The notes under the pieces are model-generated. The model did no database searches. It was not told where the DNA came from and saw only the letters and a list, made by a program, of their open reading frames with translations. From positions 1 through 38,921 of the forward strand of contig CAKPEF010000018.1 in assembly GCA_934149305.1 (NCBI GenBank): 38,921 nucleotides of DNA. The letters run 5' to 3'. Shown here piece by piece: positions 17,385 to 26,123 of the stretch (its first letter is position 1; every line of letters begins with the position of its first letter). This stretch comes from an uncultured Clostridia bacterium. Lineage in GTDB: Bacteria; Bacillota; Clostridia; TANB77; UBA1234. The position numbers were made by a program, and so were the translations under genes.

Positions 17385-17807
17385 TTGAGCAAAATGTTTG
17401 TGTATCTTCCTAAAGATTTCAAGCGATTAAAGAATTAAATGAAAATTGTATTTTTGTAGATATTATAATGATAAATTCTGTTTTAGCATTTATAATCGAA
17501 TTATAAAAGGCTGTATAAAGTGTTTAATAGTGAGTGTGATAAATATGGAGTACTACACAACATGAATGATATTATTAAAGCATATAAAAAAGACATTATA
17601 AATAACAAACAAATATCATTGTTTTAAAAAATTAGTTAGAAAAATAGTAATTTAAGGTAGATAATTTGATTGAAAGTTATCTACCTTTTGTGTTACAATT
17701 TCTTTGAAAAGCTATAATGTGGAAGTGAGCAGATAATATGGCTTTTAAAAATAATTGTTGATTATAATTAAAAGTTAACAAAGCAATAAAAAGTGAAGGT
17801 GGAAAAT
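17385..17807 (+). other. Stretch of small gene remnants
   Basis: About 420 bases with only short open fragments. One begins at 17394 (MFVYLPKDFKRLKN). Another, 17520-17627, reads 35 residues and ends in KQISLF, which resembles a sliding-clamp-binding tail (QxxLF). A hairpin AAGGTAGATAA/TTATCTACCTT (17654-17688) followed by TTT could be a terminator. These look like parts of one decayed gene; I cannot name it. Confidence 0.4.
17654..17690 (+). terminator. Terminator-like hairpin
   Basis: Eleven-base stem AAGGTAGATAA with TTATCTACCTT, 13-base loop, short T tract. Confidence 0.5.
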
Positions 17808-18488
17808 ATGAGGAAATTTTGGGGAGTTTGTAATAATGATAAGTATAATGTTGGCTGTAGTGGTGCGACTGTTTATATTTATGACAAAGATGGCAAAGAA
17901 TTAAAGAGATTTAAAGATGCGCCGTATGTTTACCGAGCAAAATTTAAACCGAATAGTAATATATTAGTTGCCAAATCAACAGGTGACTTTTTAGTTATAT
18001 ATGATTTAGATGAATTGAAATTATTAAAAAAAATTAAAACTTCACAAGTAGGTGGTGCCCAAGATGGTGGTTTTGAATTTAGTAAAGATGGATTATATTT
18101 ATACAATATAGAAAGCCCTATTTACTCCACTCAAACTAGATTAACCATTTATGATATGAAAGATTATAGCATTGTAAAAAAACTGTTTGAAAATCACAAA
18201 AAAATATTCCTTAAAGACATAGAGTTTGATGATAATAATGTTTGCTATTTATGGGGATTTATGCGAAATGATGAGGGTGTATTTGATTATGGCTTTATTG
18301 CAAAATTAGATAATGATAACTTATCGGATATAAAAGTTTTAGATAGGGATAAATATGAATGCTTAAGTGATTATAAGAGTTGGGAAAATTATGGCTTTTC
18401 TGATAAAGAATTAGAGAGTTGTTGTAGATTAAAAAACTTAAAAACCATAAAAAAGGCAACAATTATTGATACATATAATAGTCTGTAA
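17808..18488 (+). CDS. Beta-propeller-like protein, unknown
   Basis: A 226-residue protein from ATG at 17808, chosen because GAAGGTGG lies just upstream; GTG at 17793 has no such site. It contains repeated strand-rich units with aromatic and DxD-type turns (VYIYDKDGKELKRF, FLVIYDLDELKLLKKI, RLTIYDMKDYSIVKKL), suggesting a WD40- or YVTN-like blade fold of a few blades. No signal peptide, so cytosolic. No closer family recognised. It lies in the accessory stretch among unrelated stress genes. Confidence 0.6.
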   Translation: MRKFWGVCNNDKYNVGCSGATVYIYDKDGKELKRFKDAPYVYRAKFKPNSNILVAKSTGDFLVIYDLDELKLLKKIKTSQVGGAQDGGFEFSKDGLYLYNIESPIYSTQTRLTIYDMKDYSIVKKLFENHKKIFLKDIEFDDNNVCYLWGFMRNDEGVFDYGFIAKLDNDNLSDIKVLDRDKYECLSDYKSWENYGFSDKELESCCRLKNLKTIKKATIIDTYNSL

Positions 18489-18550
18489 AATGTATTTAAA
18501 GCAAAATGGGTAGAACAAAATTTGGTTACTCAAAAAATAGGAGGTTAGCC

Positions 18551-19291
18551 ATGAGAGACTCTTTAAAGAAAAAATTATCTAATTTAGATTTGGTTATTTT
18601 TGATCTTGATGGTACTTTGATTGATTCAAATGGTGCACATAATTGTTTAGATATTGAATTGGTACGTTCACTTGGAGATAATAGAAGTTCAAATGAAATC
18701 TTACAAGAAAGAGATGAATTTATTAAAAATAATAGTACAGGTGACATATATCTAAATTATTGTGAGTATTTAAAAACAAGATATAATTCTGTTTTATCAG
18801 GAAAAGAAATTTTACAACTTCGAAGAGATTTATCCCAAAAATTTTCAAGAGATATTAAATATAAAGCAAATGCAGATAAACTTATAAAGTATTTAAAAAA
18901 ACAAAATATAAAATTAGCATTAGCCACAGTTTCAAGAAGAGAGACAATAGATATCTATATTACTGAAAATGAAAATATCAAAAATAAATGTAATATTAAA
19001 GACTATTTTGACCTAATAGTAGCTAAAGATGATGTAAAATTTAAAAAACCAAATCCGGAAATTTATAATAAAATAATTGAAAACTTTAAAATTGATGATT
19101 TATCAAAATGTGTTGTGGTAGAGGATTCGTTAACAGGTGTTCTTGCAGCCAAAAATGCTAATCTTGATGTCATAGTTGTTTATGATAAATATTCAGATAA
19201 GGATAGAGAAAAAATAAAAGAGCTTGCAGATTATACAGTTTTAAATCACAAAGAATTGATAGATTTGTTTAAAGAAAGCATGAAAGAGTGA
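18551..19291 (+). CDS. HAD-superfamily phosphatase (phosphoglycolate phosphatase-like)
   Basis: A 246-residue HAD hydrolase from ATG at 18551, which has AGGAGG seven bases before it; an in-frame ATG at 18506 lacks a site. Motif I is VIFDLDGTLIDS with the nucleophile Asp and acid/base Asp, motif II is ATVSRR, motif III lysine is in KFKKPNPEIY, and motif IV is VVVEDSLTGVLAA. An alpha-helical cap (about residues 25-100) marks subfamily IA, like Gph or beta-phosphoglucomutase. The substrate cannot be told from sequence. Confidence 0.85.
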   Translation: MRDSLKKKLSNLDLVIFDLDGTLIDSNGAHNCLDIELVRSLGDNRSSNEILQERDEFIKNNSTGDIYLNYCEYLKTRYNSVLSGKEILQLRRDLSQKFSRDIKYKANADKLIKYLKKQNIKLALATVSRRETIDIYITENENIKNKCNIKDYFDLIVAKDDVKFKKPNPEIYNKIIENFKIDDLSKCVVVEDSLTGVLAAKNANLDVIVVYDKYSDKDREKIKELADYTVLNHKELIDLFKESMKE

Positions 19292-19400
19292 AAAATTAAA
19301 AACAGTAATCAGCATTCATCGAGATATTGAATGTTGACTCGAATAATAATGAGCGTTTGATAAACAGTTAAATAAAGTATGATGTGAAAGTGAGGTACTT

Positions 19401-19904
19401 ATGAAAAAAATGTTAAAACCACAGTGGATGTCTATTCTCGGCTTGATTTTAGGAATAATAAGCAGATTATTAGATATATATACCACAAATTTAGGAAATA
19501 TTTTTTCACAAATGGCAATATGGATTTTGATTGGAACAATAATATCAATTTATAGCAAAAACAAAAAAAGTGCTATGCTAAATGTATTTCCATTCTGCAT
19601 AGGAATGTTAATCACTTATTACTATGTTGCAAAAGTTACCCACGGAGTGTACAGTCAATCATTTATAATAGGTTGGACAATATTTGCACTATTTTCTCCA
19701 GTGATGGCATACTTTGCTTGGCTTAGCAAAGAAAAAGGTATATTCCCTAAAATCATAAGTGTAGGAATAGTAGCAGTGTCTGTTTTGTCAAGTATAGTCT
19801 TATTTGACAGATTAAGAATTTATGATTTTATAATCGATGCAATATTAGTATACATACTGTTTTTTAAGAAGATTGAAAGAGAAGGTACTAAAAAAACGGA
19901 ATAA
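19401..19904 (+). CDS. Multi-pass membrane protein, unknown
   Basis: A 167-residue, strongly hydrophobic protein with five or six membrane segments (for example SILGLILGIISRLLDIY, QMAIWILIGTIISIY, NVFPFCIGMLITYYYV, ISVGIVAVSVLSSIVL). ATG at 19401 follows GTGAGGTAC. Charged residues lie between segments and at the C-terminus (KKIEREGTKKTE). It resembles small predicted membrane proteins of unassigned families; no catalytic motif is seen. Confidence 0.6.
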   Translation: MKKMLKPQWMSILGLILGIISRLLDIYTTNLGNIFSQMAIWILIGTIISIYSKNKKSAMLNVFPFCIGMLITYYYVAKVTHGVYSQSFIIGWTIFALFSPVMAYFAWLSKEKGIFPKIISVGIVAVSVLSSIVLFDRLRIYDFIIDAILVYILFFKKIEREGTKKTE

Positions 19905-19937
19905 TCGCTGTCAAAAAATAAATAGGAGAATACTTAT

Positions 19938-20693
19938 ATGGATAAAAATTTATATAACATGATATCTAAAAGAAAATCATTTCATTTGTTTAGAAACATT
20001 GGAAATGAACATATTACGGAAGAAGAGTTAAAAGATATAGAAACAGAGTTTAATAGACTAAAACCGTTAGTAGACAATATTGATGTAAAAATAAGAATAG
20101 AAAAAGATAACACAACATGCAAAAGGGAACAAGAATATTGCATATTATTCTATTCAGAAAAGAAAGATAACTATCTGCAAAATATAGGATATTTAGGAGA
20201 ACAATTAGATTTATATCTTGTATCAAAAAACATTGGGACACTATGGTTTGGAATTGGTAGACCAAAAGAAAAACAATACGAAGGATTGGACTTCGTAATT
20301 ATGATTGCAATAGCGAAAATAGATTCAGAAGATAAGTTTAGAAAAGATATGTTTAAAAGTACAAGAAAAAGTGTTGAAGAAATCTGGAACGGAGAGTTTT
20401 ATTTAGATATTGCAAATATAGCTAGATTTGCACCAAGTGCTTGTAATACGCAGCCATGGAAAGTTGAGGCATCTAATGGCGAAATAAAAGTGTATAGATA
20501 TAGAAAAGATGGAAAAAGAGGAATTATGCCAAAAGATATGGTTATATACTATAATCAAATTGACATTGGAATATTCTTATGTTTTTTAGAATTGTGTTTG
20601 AGCAAGAATAATATTCAATTTGAAAGAAGTCTATATACAGAAAACGATGCTGATGCGGAGAAAAATTTGACCGCTATATACAAACTAAAATGA
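19938..20693 (+). CDS. Nitroreductase-like flavoprotein
   Basis: A 251-residue member of the putative-nitroreductase (TM_nitroreductase) type, with two half-domains. The C-terminal part has the FMN-site motif IARFAPSACNTQPWK (about residues 162-176), and the first half has RKSFHLFR (residues 12-19) as the usual RxSxRxF-type FMN phosphate site. ATG at 19938 follows TAGGAGAA. Such proteins reduce nitro or quinone groups using NAD(P)H; a specific substrate is unknown. Confidence 0.78.
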   Translation: MDKNLYNMISKRKSFHLFRNIGNEHITEEELKDIETEFNRLKPLVDNIDVKIRIEKDNTTCKREQEYCILFYSEKKDNYLQNIGYLGEQLDLYLVSKNIGTLWFGIGRPKEKQYEGLDFVIMIAIAKIDSEDKFRKDMFKSTRKSVEEIWNGEFYLDIANIARFAPSACNTQPWKVEASNGEIKVYRYRKDGKRGIMPKDMVIYYNQIDIGIFLCFLELCLSKNNIQFERSLYTENDADAEKNLTAIYKLK

Positions 20694-20723
20694 TAAGTTG
20701 TATCTTGAAAGTGAGATTAAAGA

Positions 20724-21212
20724 ATGAACAAACAAGAAATATATGATTTTATAAAAAGTAAAAACATATGGCATGAAATAACGGAGCATAAAGCAGTTTT
20801 CAATATGAATGAATTATTAGAAATAGAAGTGCCATATCCTGAATATGATGCAAAAAATTTATTTGTTCGTGATGATAAAAAAAGGAATTATTATCTTATA
20901 ACAGTTAAAGGAGACAAAAGAGTTGATTTGAAAGAATTTAGAAGGCAAAACAACACGAGACCATTAAGCTTCGCTTCTGAGCAAGAGCTAATGAGTATCA
21001 TGAATTTGATTGCAGGTTCAGTAACTCCACTTGGAATGTTAAACGACAAAGAGTTAAAAGTAGCTTTTTACTTAGACAAGGACTTTCTTAATGGTAAACA
21101 AATAATTGGAATACATCCAAATGAAAATACAGCAACACTATGGCTAAAAGTAGAAGATTTAATTAGTATCATAAAAGAACATGGAAATGAAGTTAATATA
21201 GTAGAGTTATAA
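20724..21212 (+). CDS. ProX/YbaK-type aminoacyl-tRNA deacylase
   Basis: A 162-residue trans-editing enzyme of the INS (YbaK/ProXp-ala) superfamily that clears mischarged tRNA, for example Ala-tRNA-Pro. Family features include HKAVFNMNELLE near residue 22-33, the catalytic-type lysine in YYLITVKGDKRVDLK, GSVTPLGMLND (the GxxxP loop, about residues 97-107) and HPNENTATLWL at the end. The normal length for Clostridia. Its stop overlaps an ATG at 21211-21214, but the following gene probably starts later. Confidence 0.85.
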   Translation: MNKQEIYDFIKSKNIWHEITEHKAVFNMNELLEIEVPYPEYDAKNLFVRDDKKRNYYLITVKGDKRVDLKEFRRQNNTRPLSFASEQELMSIMNLIAGSVTPLGMLNDKELKVAFYLDKDFLNGKQIIGIHPNENTATLWLKVEDLISIIKEHGNEVNIVEL

Positions 21213-21247
21213 TGATTGGTAATATAAATTTGAAAGTGGGGAATTCT

Positions 21248-22465
21248 GTGGAAAATATAGATAATGTAGAAAAAGTTCAAGCTACTAAAAAAATTACAAT
21301 AGGTTTATTTATAGATACATTCTTTCCAATGATAGATGGTGTTGTTATGGTGGTAGATAATTACGCTAAGAGACTTATTAAATATGCAAATGTGATTGTC
21401 TTTGCACCTGATTATGCAAAAGGTAAATTCGATGATTCAAAAATTCCATATAAAGTTGTTAGGTGTAAATCAATAAAAATGCCAATAATCGATTATTCTC
21501 TGCCAATGCCAAAACTTGATAAAAAATTTATGTGTGAATTAAATGGTACAAAACTAGATATAGTGCATATACATTCTCCATTTTCAATTGGAAAAGTGGG
21601 CATAGAATATGCTAAGAAGAATAATGTACCGGTTATTGCAACAATGCATAGTCAATATAAAAAAGATTTCTTAAGAGCAGTTAAGTATGAGCCTTTTGCT
21701 AATATCCTAACTAAAGTAATTGTAAAACAATACAACAAGTGTGATGAGTGTTGGGCTGTAAATAGCGAAGTGGCAAAAATATATTACGAAGAATATAAAT
21801 ATAAAAAACTGCCAAAAGTAATGGGAAATGCAACGGACATGGAGTTGCTTGAAAATATAGAAGAAACTAAGAAGTTAATCAATCAAAAATACAATATCTC
21901 ACCCAAAGAAAAAGTATTCTTATTTGTTGGTAGAATAAATAATTTGAAAAATGTGTATTTAATTGCACGTAGTTTGAAAATATTAAAAGAGAAATACGAT
22001 CCAAAATTCAAAATGTTATTTGTAGGAAGTGGACAAGATGAAGACGAACTAAAAAGTATCATTAGTAAAAACAACATGGAACAAGACATAATAATGTGCG
22101 GAAGAATAACGGATAGAAAATTGCTTGCGAATATATATGCAAGAGCTGATTTGTTTTTGTTTCCATCATTATATGATGCATCATCAATAGTTCAAATAGA
22201 AGCAGCATCGCAAAAAACGCCAACATTATTTGTCGAAGGTGCAGCAACAACAGCAACTATAACAGAAAATGTGAATGGCTTTATTTGCAAAAACAATGAA
22301 AACGACTTCGCTGAAAAAATAAACGAAATAATAACTAATGAAAAGTTGTATAAAGATGTATCTGAAAATGCGTACAAAGACATATATGTAAATTGGGATA
22401 GCCAAGTGAAAAAAGTATTTGATGCCTACATAGAAATTATAGAGAAGCAAAATAGCAAACAATAG
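21248..22465 (+). CDS. Family 4 glycosyltransferase
   Basis: GT-B glycosyltransferase, most like clostridial 1,2-diacylglycerol glucosyltransferases and other GT4 enzymes that use UDP- or GDP-sugars. I prefer GTG at 21248 (405 residues), six bases after GGGG; ATG at 21212 overlaps the previous stop and has no site. The N-terminal domain shows GLFIDTFFPMIDGVV and IVHIHSPFSIGKVG; the C-terminal domain has FVGRINNLKNVYLIA, and the donor-binding segment FPSLYDASSIVQIEAAS with the EX7E-type glutamates partly present. A role in membrane glycolipid synthesis is likely but inferred. Confidence 0.82.
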   Translation: MENIDNVEKVQATKKITIGLFIDTFFPMIDGVVMVVDNYAKRLIKYANVIVFAPDYAKGKFDDSKIPYKVVRCKSIKMPIIDYSLPMPKLDKKFMCELNGTKLDIVHIHSPFSIGKVGIEYAKKNNVPVIATMHSQYKKDFLRAVKYEPFANILTKVIVKQYNKCDECWAVNSEVAKIYYEEYKYKKLPKVMGNATDMELLENIEETKKLINQKYNISPKEKVFLFVGRINNLKNVYLIARSLKILKEKYDPKFKMLFVGSGQDEDELKSIISKNNMEQDIIMCGRITDRKLLANIYARADLFLFPSLYDASSIVQIEAASQKTPTLFVEGAATTATITENVNGFICKNNENDFAEKINEIITNEKLYKDVSENAYKDIYVNWDSQVKKVFDAYIEIIEKQNSKQ

Positions 22466-22478
22466 GAGAAGTGAAAAG

Positions 22479-22784
22479 ATGAAAATAATAACAATATGTG
22501 GAAGTATGAAATTTCAAAAAGAAATAATGGAAATAGCTGAGAAAATGGCATTATTAGGAGATTGCGTTCTCACACCTGTATATCATGTCTTAGAAGATAT
22601 TGAAATAACAAAAGAGCAATTATTAAAAATAAAGGAAGAACATTTAAAAAGAATAGAATTAGCGGATACTATTTTTGTTGTAAATAAAGATGATTATATT
22701 GGAGATAGTACAAAATTAGAAATAGAATATGCAAATAAACTTGGTAAGAAAATTATGTATTATAATGGTATAAAAACGATTTAA
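22479..22784 (+). CDS. Nucleoside 2-deoxyribosyltransferase-like small protein (DUF4406 type)
   Basis: A 101-residue Rossmann-like protein from ATG at 22479 after TAGGAGAAG. It begins IITICGSMKFQKEI, matching small nucleoside-deoxyribosyltransferase-like proteins, and has LADTIFVVNKDDYIGDST, the usual second motif, where Asp and a C-terminal YANKLGKK helix are conserved. These proteins may process modified nucleosides; the exact reaction is unknown. It lies 13 bases after the glycosyltransferase. Confidence 0.75.
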   Translation: MKIITICGSMKFQKEIMEIAEKMALLGDCVLTPVYHVLEDIEITKEQLLKIKEEHLKRIELADTIFVVNKDDYIGDSTKLEIEYANKLGKKIMYYNGIKTI

Positions 22785-22791
22785 CAAACAT

Positions 22792-22838
22792 ATAAAAAAC
22801 AACCCCTTGCAAGATTTAACAATCTGCAAGGGGGTTAA
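22792..22838 (-). terminator. Terminator of tRNA-Glu
   Basis: A long stem, AACCCCCTTGCAGATT with its partner, around a TTAA loop. On the minus strand it is followed by GTTTTTTA. It ends the tRNA transcript and also faces the convergent gene at 22784. Confidence 0.85.
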
Positions 22839-22841
22839 CTT

Positions 22842-22916
22842 TGGTGACCCATACGGGAATCGAACCCATGATTCGGCCTTGAGAGGGCCGCGTCTTAACC
22901 GCTTGACCAATGGGCC
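22842..22916 (-). tRNA. tRNA-Glu (anticodon CTC)
   Basis: Seventy-two bases plus an encoded CCA. The acceptor stem pairs GGCCCAT with ATGGGTC, the D-arm reads GGTCAAGCGGTTAAGAC, and the T-arm holds GGGTTCGAATCCC. The anticodon stem CGGCC/GGCCG encloses the loop CTCTCAA, so the anticodon is CTC and reads GAG. The overall sequence is the usual bacterial tRNA-Glu. A solitary CTC isoacceptor in so AT-rich a genome is a supplementary tRNA; the main TTC one must lie elsewhere. Confidence 0.95.
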
Positions 22917-22929
22917 AAAGAACATTATT

Positions 22930-22958
22930 AGTATAACATGTAAAAAAAACAAAGGCAA
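22930..22958 (-). promoter_or_regulatory. Promoter of tRNA-Glu
   Basis: On the minus strand TTGCCT, a 17-base spacer and TATACT, ending about 13 bases before the mature tRNA 5' end. Confidence 0.65.
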
Positions 22959-23061
22959 GTATTTTTTGAAAAAATGTCGATTATTCAGAGCCATAAGCTT
23001 TACAATACCACAGATGGCAAGTATAATAAGTGTGATATAAAGAAAAAGAAGGTATTATGAT

Positions 23062-24095
23062 ATGTTTAAGATATATGATTGGAAAAATTGCATAAATGAA
23101 ACAGAGTTAGCAGATGTTGTTAAAAATTTAAAAGAAAATAATCTAGTTATACTTCCAACAGAAACGGTATATGGAATAGCTGCAAACGCTTTTTCAGATG
23201 ATGCTTGTAAAAAGATTTTTGAAGTTAAAGGAAGAGCCCAAGATAATCCTTTAATCGTTCATGTTAGCGATAAAAATATGATTTATGATATTGCTGAAAT
23301 GCCAAACGAGATAGAAGAAAAACTTATTGATAGCTTTATGCCAGGACCATTTACACTCATATTAAATAAAAAGAGCTGTATTTGTGATACAGTAACTTGC
23401 TTTCGGAAAAACAGTTGGCATAAGAATGCCTAGTAATAAAATAATCAATAAGGTTATAAAAACGGCAAACATTCCTCTTGCAGCCCCTAGTGCTAATTTA
23501 TCATCTAAACCAAGTGGAACTTGTGTTGATGATATAAAAGAAGAATTTGAAGACAAGATAGATATAATTGTAGATGGCGGAAAAAGCAATATAGGAATTG
23601 AATCTACAGTTGTAAGAGTTATAGAAGGAATACCTGTTATTCTAAGACCAGGATTTGTTACTGAAGATGATATAAAAAGAGTTATTCGGCAATGTTAAGC
23701 TTAGTGATAAATTATTTAGTAAAGTTGAAAAAGGCGAAAAAGTTGAAAGTCCTGGTATGAAATATAAGCATTATTCTCCTAAAACAAAATGCATATTGGT
23801 AAAGATGGGTTCAATGCAAATAGAAAAAGTAAATAATTTAATTCAACAAAACGATAATTGTTGTGTTTTAGGATTTGCAGAGGATAGACAATATATCAAT
23901 GTTTCAAATGAGATGTTTATTAGCCTAGGTAGTAAAGAAAACTTAGAAGAAATTTCTAGCAACATTTTTTCGAGCTTAAGAAGGGTGGATAAATTAGGTT
24001 GTAATATTGCTATAATAGAAGGAGTAAATGAGAAAAATTTAGGACTAAGTATAATGAATAGATTGATTAGGGCATGTGAATATAATATAGTATAA
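23062..24095 (+). CDS. tsaC: L-threonylcarbamoyladenylate synthase, with two CGG frameshifts
   Basis: TsaC/Sua5 makes threonylcarbamoyl-AMP from threonine, bicarbonate and ATP for the t6A modification of ANN-reading tRNAs. Two +1 shifts are needed. At 23404 in-frame CGGA becomes GGA (Gly115), joining TVTCF to GKTVGIRMPS; at 23687 CGGC becomes GGC (Gly209), joining RVI to GNVKLSD. The full product has 343 residues, the normal Sua5 length. The YrdC domain (about 1-210) has LPTETVYGIAANA, KGRAQDNPLIVH, PGPFTLIL, PLAAPSANLS and GIESTVV; the linker GMKYKHYSPK leads to the C-terminal Sua5 domain. Without shifting it would stop inside the YrdC domain. Confidence 0.92.
23404..23407 (+). other. CGGA +1 frameshift site 1 in tsaC
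   Basis: In-frame CGG after TTT; skipping C at 23404 restores GKTVGIRMP. Confidence 0.86.
23687..23690 (+). other. CGGC +1 frameshift site 2 in tsaC
   Basis: In-frame CGG after ATT; skipping C at 23687 gives GGC, the only site where the fourth base is C rather than A. Otherwise TAA follows two codons later. Confidence 0.82.
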
Positions 24096-24234
24096 TTTTT
24101 AGATAAAAACGTCGAAAAATGTTGAGAATATTAGAGCTAGATGATAAAATAACCCTAGAAAGACAACAAGTAAAATTCAATATTGCTTGACTTACGAAAA
24201 AGCAAGCAAACAAATATGAAAGGGGAGTTTTAAC

Positions 24235-25191
24235 TTGGATAATGTAAAAATATTTGCATGCAATTCGGCAGAAGACTTTGCAAATCGCATATGTCATCAA
24301 TTAGGAGTAAAATTAGGAGCTAAAGAAGCTTTTAAATTCAAAAATGACAACACATTTGTAAAAATACTAGAAACAGTTAGAGAAGATGACGTATATGTCA
24401 TACAAACAACACTTCCACCAGTGGACGAGAGAATAATGGAACTTTTAATAACAGTAGACGCACTAAAAAGGTCGTCAGCAAAAAGAATAACAGCAGTTCT
24501 TCCATATTTTCCGTACTCTAGGTCAGATAAAAAAGATCAGCCAAGAGTGCCAATAACGGCAAGACTAATGGCTGATTTATTAGTTTCAGCCGGTGTAAAC
24601 AGAGTTTTAACTTGTGATTTACACAATCCTGCAATTCAAGGTTTCTTCAATATTCCAACAGACCAATTAAAAGCGACAGACATATTATCAGATTACTTTA
24701 GACCATTAATAGATAAAGATACAGTGGTGGTATCAACAGATGCTGGCAGTTCAAAAAAGGCATATAAATATGCAAAGGAATTTGGTGTATCAATGGCAAT
24801 GCTAGACAAAAGAAGAGACGGCAACAACGATAAGGCAATAGCAAATTCATTTATAGGTGAGGTAAAGGGCAAAAAGTGTATAATATTCGATGATGAAGTA
24901 GATACAGCAGGTTCACTAATGGAGGCAGTAAATGCATTAAATGAACATGGCGCAAAAGAAGTATATGCAGCCTGCACGCACGGAGTACTATCAGGTCCAG
25001 CAATAGAAAGAATAAAAGAATCAAACTTAAAAGAACTTGTAATAACAAACACAATACCACTTGTAAAAGAAAAACAAATAGATAAAATAAAAGTACTAGA
25101 CATATCAAATTTGTTTGGACAAGCAATAGCAAGAATACATAGAGGACAAGGCGTGGGAGAACTATTTAGAGATAGTAAAATGCAGTTTTAA
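24235..25191 (+). CDS. prs: Ribose-phosphate pyrophosphokinase
   Basis: Makes PRPP from ribose 5-phosphate and ATP for nucleotide, histidine and NAD synthesis. TTG at 24235 is the start, with AAAGGGGAG upstream; 318 residues is the family norm. Motifs: YFPYSRSDKKDQPRVPIT (about residues 96-113), the divalent-cation site DLHNPAIQGFF, STDAGSSKKAYKYAKEFG, and the PRPP loop CIIFDDEVDTAGSLMEA. Several positions (STDAGSS for SPDxGG, DDEVDTAG for DDMIDTAG) depart from the classic class I sequence, as in a clostridial subgroup. It would feed upp in the same window. Confidence 0.93.
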   Translation: MDNVKIFACNSAEDFANRICHQLGVKLGAKEAFKFKNDNTFVKILETVREDDVYVIQTTLPPVDERIMELLITVDALKRSSAKRITAVLPYFPYSRSDKKDQPRVPITARLMADLLVSAGVNRVLTCDLHNPAIQGFFNIPTDQLKATDILSDYFRPLIDKDTVVVSTDAGSSKKAYKYAKEFGVSMAMLDKRRDGNNDKAIANSFIGEVKGKKCIIFDDEVDTAGSLMEAVNALNEHGAKEVYAACTHGVLSGPAIERIKESNLKELVITNTIPLVKEKQIDKIKVLDISNLFGQAIARIHRGQGVGELFRDSKMQF

Positions 25192-25261
25192 TATTTAAAT
25201 TATACTGTCAGAAAAAATGGCATTGCAAACTAATTTATGAAAAAATAAAATATGTTGCAAA

Positions 25262-25300
25262 AAATGTAGAGGGGCTTAGGTGTGCTCCATAAATAGTGAA
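25262..25300 (+). repeat. Partial palindromic repeat, core only
   Basis: GGGGCTTAGGTGTGCTCCAT, a core of the dispersed family in forward orientation between prs and the Nudix gene. Clear terminal repeats are not visible. Confidence 0.5.
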
Positions 25301-25329
25301 CACAACAAAAAATGTATAGGAGATAAATT

Positions 25330-25851
25330 ATGGAGAAAAGAGACTTATATGATAAAAACAGAAATCTTACTGGTAAAACAATATTAAAAGGCGAGCAAAT
25401 TCCTAAAGACAGGTACATCGTTGTGGTATTAGTGTTCATTCAAAATTCAGAAGGAAAATTTTTAATTCAAAAGAGAAGCGAAGCAAAGAATGGAAAATAT
25501 GCGACAACAGGTGGGCATCCAAAGACAGGAGAAACTAGTATTGAGGGGATACTTACTGAAGTAGAAGAAGAAATAGGAGTAAAAATGAATCCTAAAGACT
25601 TAAAACTATATTTTTCTGGAAGATCAGAAGACGAAAGAGTATTTTGGGATGATTATTACATAAAAATGGATATACAAAATTTGAATGATTTGAAACTGCA
25701 AGAAGCTGAAGTCGATTCAGTAGAATGGCTATCAGAAAATGAAATTGTTAATTTAATGAAACAAGATAAGTTCTTTAAAAACCATTATGAAGAATTTGAA
25801 ATTTTACTTAACTGGTTGCACAATAATCATAAGAGAAGAGATGAAAGATGA
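25330..25851 (+). CDS. Nudix hydrolase
   Basis: A 173-residue Nudix enzyme that cleaves a nucleoside diphosphate linked to another group. The Nudix box is GGHPKTGETSIEGILTEVEE followed by EIGV (about residues 61-84), matching the family pattern except that Thr replaces the usual Arg before EVEEE. The N-terminal region with FLIQKRSEAKNGKYATTGG resembles isopentenyl-diphosphate-isomerase-like or MutT-like members. ATG at 25330 follows TAGGAGATAAATT. The next gene starts around its stop codon. Confidence 0.85.
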   Translation: MEKRDLYDKNRNLTGKTILKGEQIPKDRYIVVVLVFIQNSEGKFLIQKRSEAKNGKYATTGGHPKTGETSIEGILTEVEEEIGVKMNPKDLKLYFSGRSEDERVFWDDYYIKMDIQNLNDLKLQEAEVDSVEWLSENEIVNLMKQDKFFKNHYEEFEILLNWLHNNHKRRDER

Positions 25852-25859
25852 GGTGCAAT

Positions 25860-26114
25860 ATGAAAGAAAAGTGTTTATGCTGTGGGTATAAAACATTACC
25901 TAAGAAAGTAGAAGAATGTATATGCTTCATATGTCCTGTGTGCTTTTGGGAAAACGATATTTTTATGAAAAATATATATGACACAAAGGAGAAAAGTGAT
26001 TCAAACGGCGGAATGACATTAGAAGAGGCAAGAGAAAATTACAAAAATTATGGTGCTTGTGATAAAGAATTTATAGATAAAGTTAGAAAACCAAATAAAG
26101 ATGAGATAGAATAG
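25860..26114 (+). CDS. CPCC-family cysteine-rich protein
   Basis: An 84-residue protein with paired cysteines, CLCCGYKTL and CFICPVCFWEND, matching the small CPCC cysteine-rich family, presumably zinc-binding. I choose ATG at 25860 because GAGGTG precedes it; ATG at 25848 would overlap the Nudix stop. The second half contains GGMTLEEARENYKNYGACD, typical of the family. Function is unknown; it often accompanies toxin, immunity or other accessory genes. Confidence 0.72.
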   Translation: MKEKCLCCGYKTLPKKVEECICFICPVCFWENDIFMKNIYDTKEKSDSNGGMTLEEARENYKNYGACDKEFIDKVRKPNKDEIE

Positions 26115-26123
26115 CACAATTTA

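Noticed and set aside
12769..22784. Integrated prophage or conjugative element
   Set aside because: There is no integrase, structural, replication or transfer gene; the genes are assorted stress and repair functions.
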